DNA of 64,000 bases from Castellaniella denitrificans (GTDB taxonomy: Bacteria > Pseudomonadota > Gammaproteobacteria > Burkholderiales > Burkholderiaceae_B): contig NZ_JBHSEZ010000006.1 of assembly GCF_042653765.1 (NCBI RefSeq), positions 124,001 through 188,000 on the forward strand, written 5' to 3'. The position numbers and the translations under genes were made by a program. The notes below the pieces were generated by a model. The model was not told the DNA's origin, did no database searches, and was given only the letters and a program-made list of their open reading frames with translations. Each line of letters starts with the position of its first letter. The stretch's first letter is position 1. Of the stretch, positions 62,732-64,000 are shown piece by piece.

Positions 62732-64000
62732 ATGGGAAAAATCACTGGCTTCATGGAATTCGCGCGGGTCAAGCCGGCCTACGAGGCGCCGGAATCCCGC
62801 CTGCGCCACTGGAAGGAATTCGTCTCGCCGCTGACCGACGAGCAGGCCCGCATCCAGGGCGCGCGCTGCATGGACTGCGGGGTGCCGTTCTGCACGCACG
62901 GCTGCCCGGTCAACAACATCATTCCGGACTGGAACGACCTGGTCTACCGCCAGGACTGGAAGCGCGCGCTCGACGTGCTGCTGTCGACCAACAATTTCCC
63001 GGAGTTCACCGGCCGCATCTGCCCCGCGCCCTGCGAGGCGGCCTGTACGCTGAACCTGAACGACACAGCCGTCGGCATCAAGTCGATCGAGCACACGATC
63101 ATCGAGCGCGGCTGGCAGGAAGGCTGGGTGGTGCCCCAGCCGCCCGCGCGCAAGACGGGCAAGCGGGTCGCCATCGTCGGCTCCGGGCCGGCCGGCCTGG
63201 CCTGCGCGCAGCAGCTGGCGCGCGCCGGGCACAGCGTGTCGGTCTATGAAAAGAGCAATCGCATCGGCGGACTGCTGCGCTACGGGATTCCGGACTTCAA
63301 GCTGGAAAAGTCGCACATCGACCGGCGCCTGGCGCAGATGGAGGCCGAGGGGGTGGAATTCTTCCCCTCGACCTACGTGGGCCGCGCGGAACACGCGGAA
63401 GACGGCCTGACGGTGGTGACGCCCGACGAGCTGCTGGCGCAGCACGACGCGGTGGTGCTGACGGGCGGATCCGAGCAGCCGCGCGACCTGCCGGTGCCGG
63501 GCCGCGATCTGCGCGGGGTGCATTTCGCCATGGACTTCCTGCGCCAGCAGAACAAGATCAACCACGGCGACCGGATCGCCAAGCCGATCAGCGCGAAAGG
63601 CAAGCACGTGGTGGTGATCGGCGGCGGCGACACGGGGTCGGACTGCGTGGGGACGAGCAACCGCCAGGGGGCGGCGTCGGTGACGCAGTTCGAGCTGATG
63701 TTCCGCCCCCCGGAGGAAGAGGACAAGCTGCTGACCTGGCCCTACTGGCCGATCCGCCTGCGCACCTCGTCCTCGCACGAGGAAGGCTGCCAGCGCGACT
63801 GGGCGGTGGGCACCCAGGCTTTCGAGGGCAAGGGCGGCAAGGTGGAAAAACTGGTCGCGACGCGCCTGGAGTGGCTGAAGGACAAGGCGACGGGCCAGAT
63901 GAAGATGCGCGAGGTGAAGGATTCGCAATTCGAGATCCAGGCGGACCTGGTGCTGCTGGCGATGGGCTTCGTGTCGCCGGTGCGTTCGGTGCTGGACGCG
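62732..64000 (+). CDS. gltD: glutamate synthase small subunit, partial (cut by window edge)
   Basis: 423 codons visible of the usual 480 or so, 14 bases after gltB with AAGGA before the ATG. N-terminal 4Fe-4S cysteine clusters CMDCGVPFCTHGCPV and ICPAPCEAACTLN; FAD site VAIVGSGPAGLACAQQL; IGGLLRYGIPDFKLEK; NADPH site HVVVIGGGDTGSDCVG; and ADLVLLAMGFVSP near the cut end. It passes electrons from NADPH to GltB. The frame is open at the right edge. Confidence 0.96.
   Translation, partial: MGKITGFMEFARVKPAYEAPESRLRHWKEFVSPLTDEQARIQGARCMDCGVPFCTHGCPVNNIIPDWNDLVYRQDWKRALDVLLSTNNFPEFTGRICPAPCEAACTLNLNDTAVGIKSIEHTIIERGWQEGWVVPQPPARKTGKRVAIVGSGPAGLACAQQLARAGHSVSVYEKSNRIGGLLRYGIPDFKLEKSHIDRRLAQMEAEGVEFFPSTYVGRAEHAEDGLTVVTPDELLAQHDAVVLTGGSEQPRDLPVPGRDLRGVHFAMDFLRQQNKINHGDRIAKPISAKGKHVVVIGGGDTGSDCVGTSNRQGAASVTQFELMFRPPEEEDKLLTWPYWPIRLRTSSSHEEGCQRDWAVGTQAFEGKGGKVEKLVATRLEWLKDKATGQMKMREVKDSQFEIQADLVLLAMGFVSPVRSVLDA

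Overview
The window reads as chromosomal DNA of a high-GC betaproteobacterium, most likely Burkholderiales, family Alcaligenaceae (Bordetella/Achromobacter relatives). This is inferred from the Bordetella-like diacetamido-uronate sugar genes, the FadN-type beta-oxidation pair and overall gene style; no rRNA or other species marker is present. No tRNA, rRNA, CRISPR array or intact insertion sequence was seen.

Layout. (1) 1-11.8 kb, all on the minus strand: a surface polysaccharide locus. wbpD-wbpE-wbpB make a UDP-2,3-diacetamido-uronic acid. They are followed by an EPS-type MarR regulator, a PglK/MsbA-like ABC flippase, three glycosyltransferases and an AsnB-type amidotransferase. The first 8.7 kb are visibly more AT-rich than the rest, as expected for an imported glycan module. 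The wbpD leader carries a perfect 12-base ops element (RfaH recruitment site). (2) 11.9-20.8 kb: an accessory belt with several toxin-antitoxin modules, intact or broken (truncated brnT with brnA, a RelE/ParE pair, higBA, an orphan BrnA, an orphan RHH antitoxin), a 71-bp direct repeat, a decayed DUF4351-type gene, an autotransporter, galE, an O-antigen ligase and an RfaH/NusG paralogue. RfaH and ops in one window suggest a local antitermination circuit for the glycan operon. (3) 20.8-29.6 kb: NCS2 purine permease, pgi, a fadA-fadB beta-oxidation pair under a PsrA-like palindrome, a RAYT-like protein lacking its HUH motif, and mazEF. (4) 29.7-57.7 kb: a large iron locus. Minus strand, in transcription order: fecI-fecR, a FecA-type receptor, a YncE-like lipoprotein, macA, macB and a FepA-type receptor. 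Then come a DUF3597/DUF937 pair and an esterase. Plus strand: FepD/FepC/FepB-like transporter, second esterase, phosphopantetheinyl transferase, then entE, free-standing aryl carrier protein, entF (C-A-T-TE with a serine code), second YncE-like lipoprotein, entC, entB (isochorismatase only) and entA. This is a complete gene set for an enterobactin-type tri-catecholate, with several Fur-box-like sites. (5) 57.9-64 kb: gltB and the start of gltD (glutamate synthase), cut by the window edge.

How it works together: EntC/B/A make 2,3-dihydroxybenzoate, EntE loads it on the free carrier protein, and EntF joins it to serine and cyclises. Import would use FepA or the FecA-type receptor, then FepB, FepD and FepC, and the esterases would release iron. 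No dedicated EntS exporter or MbtH protein is present; MacAB is the best export candidate.
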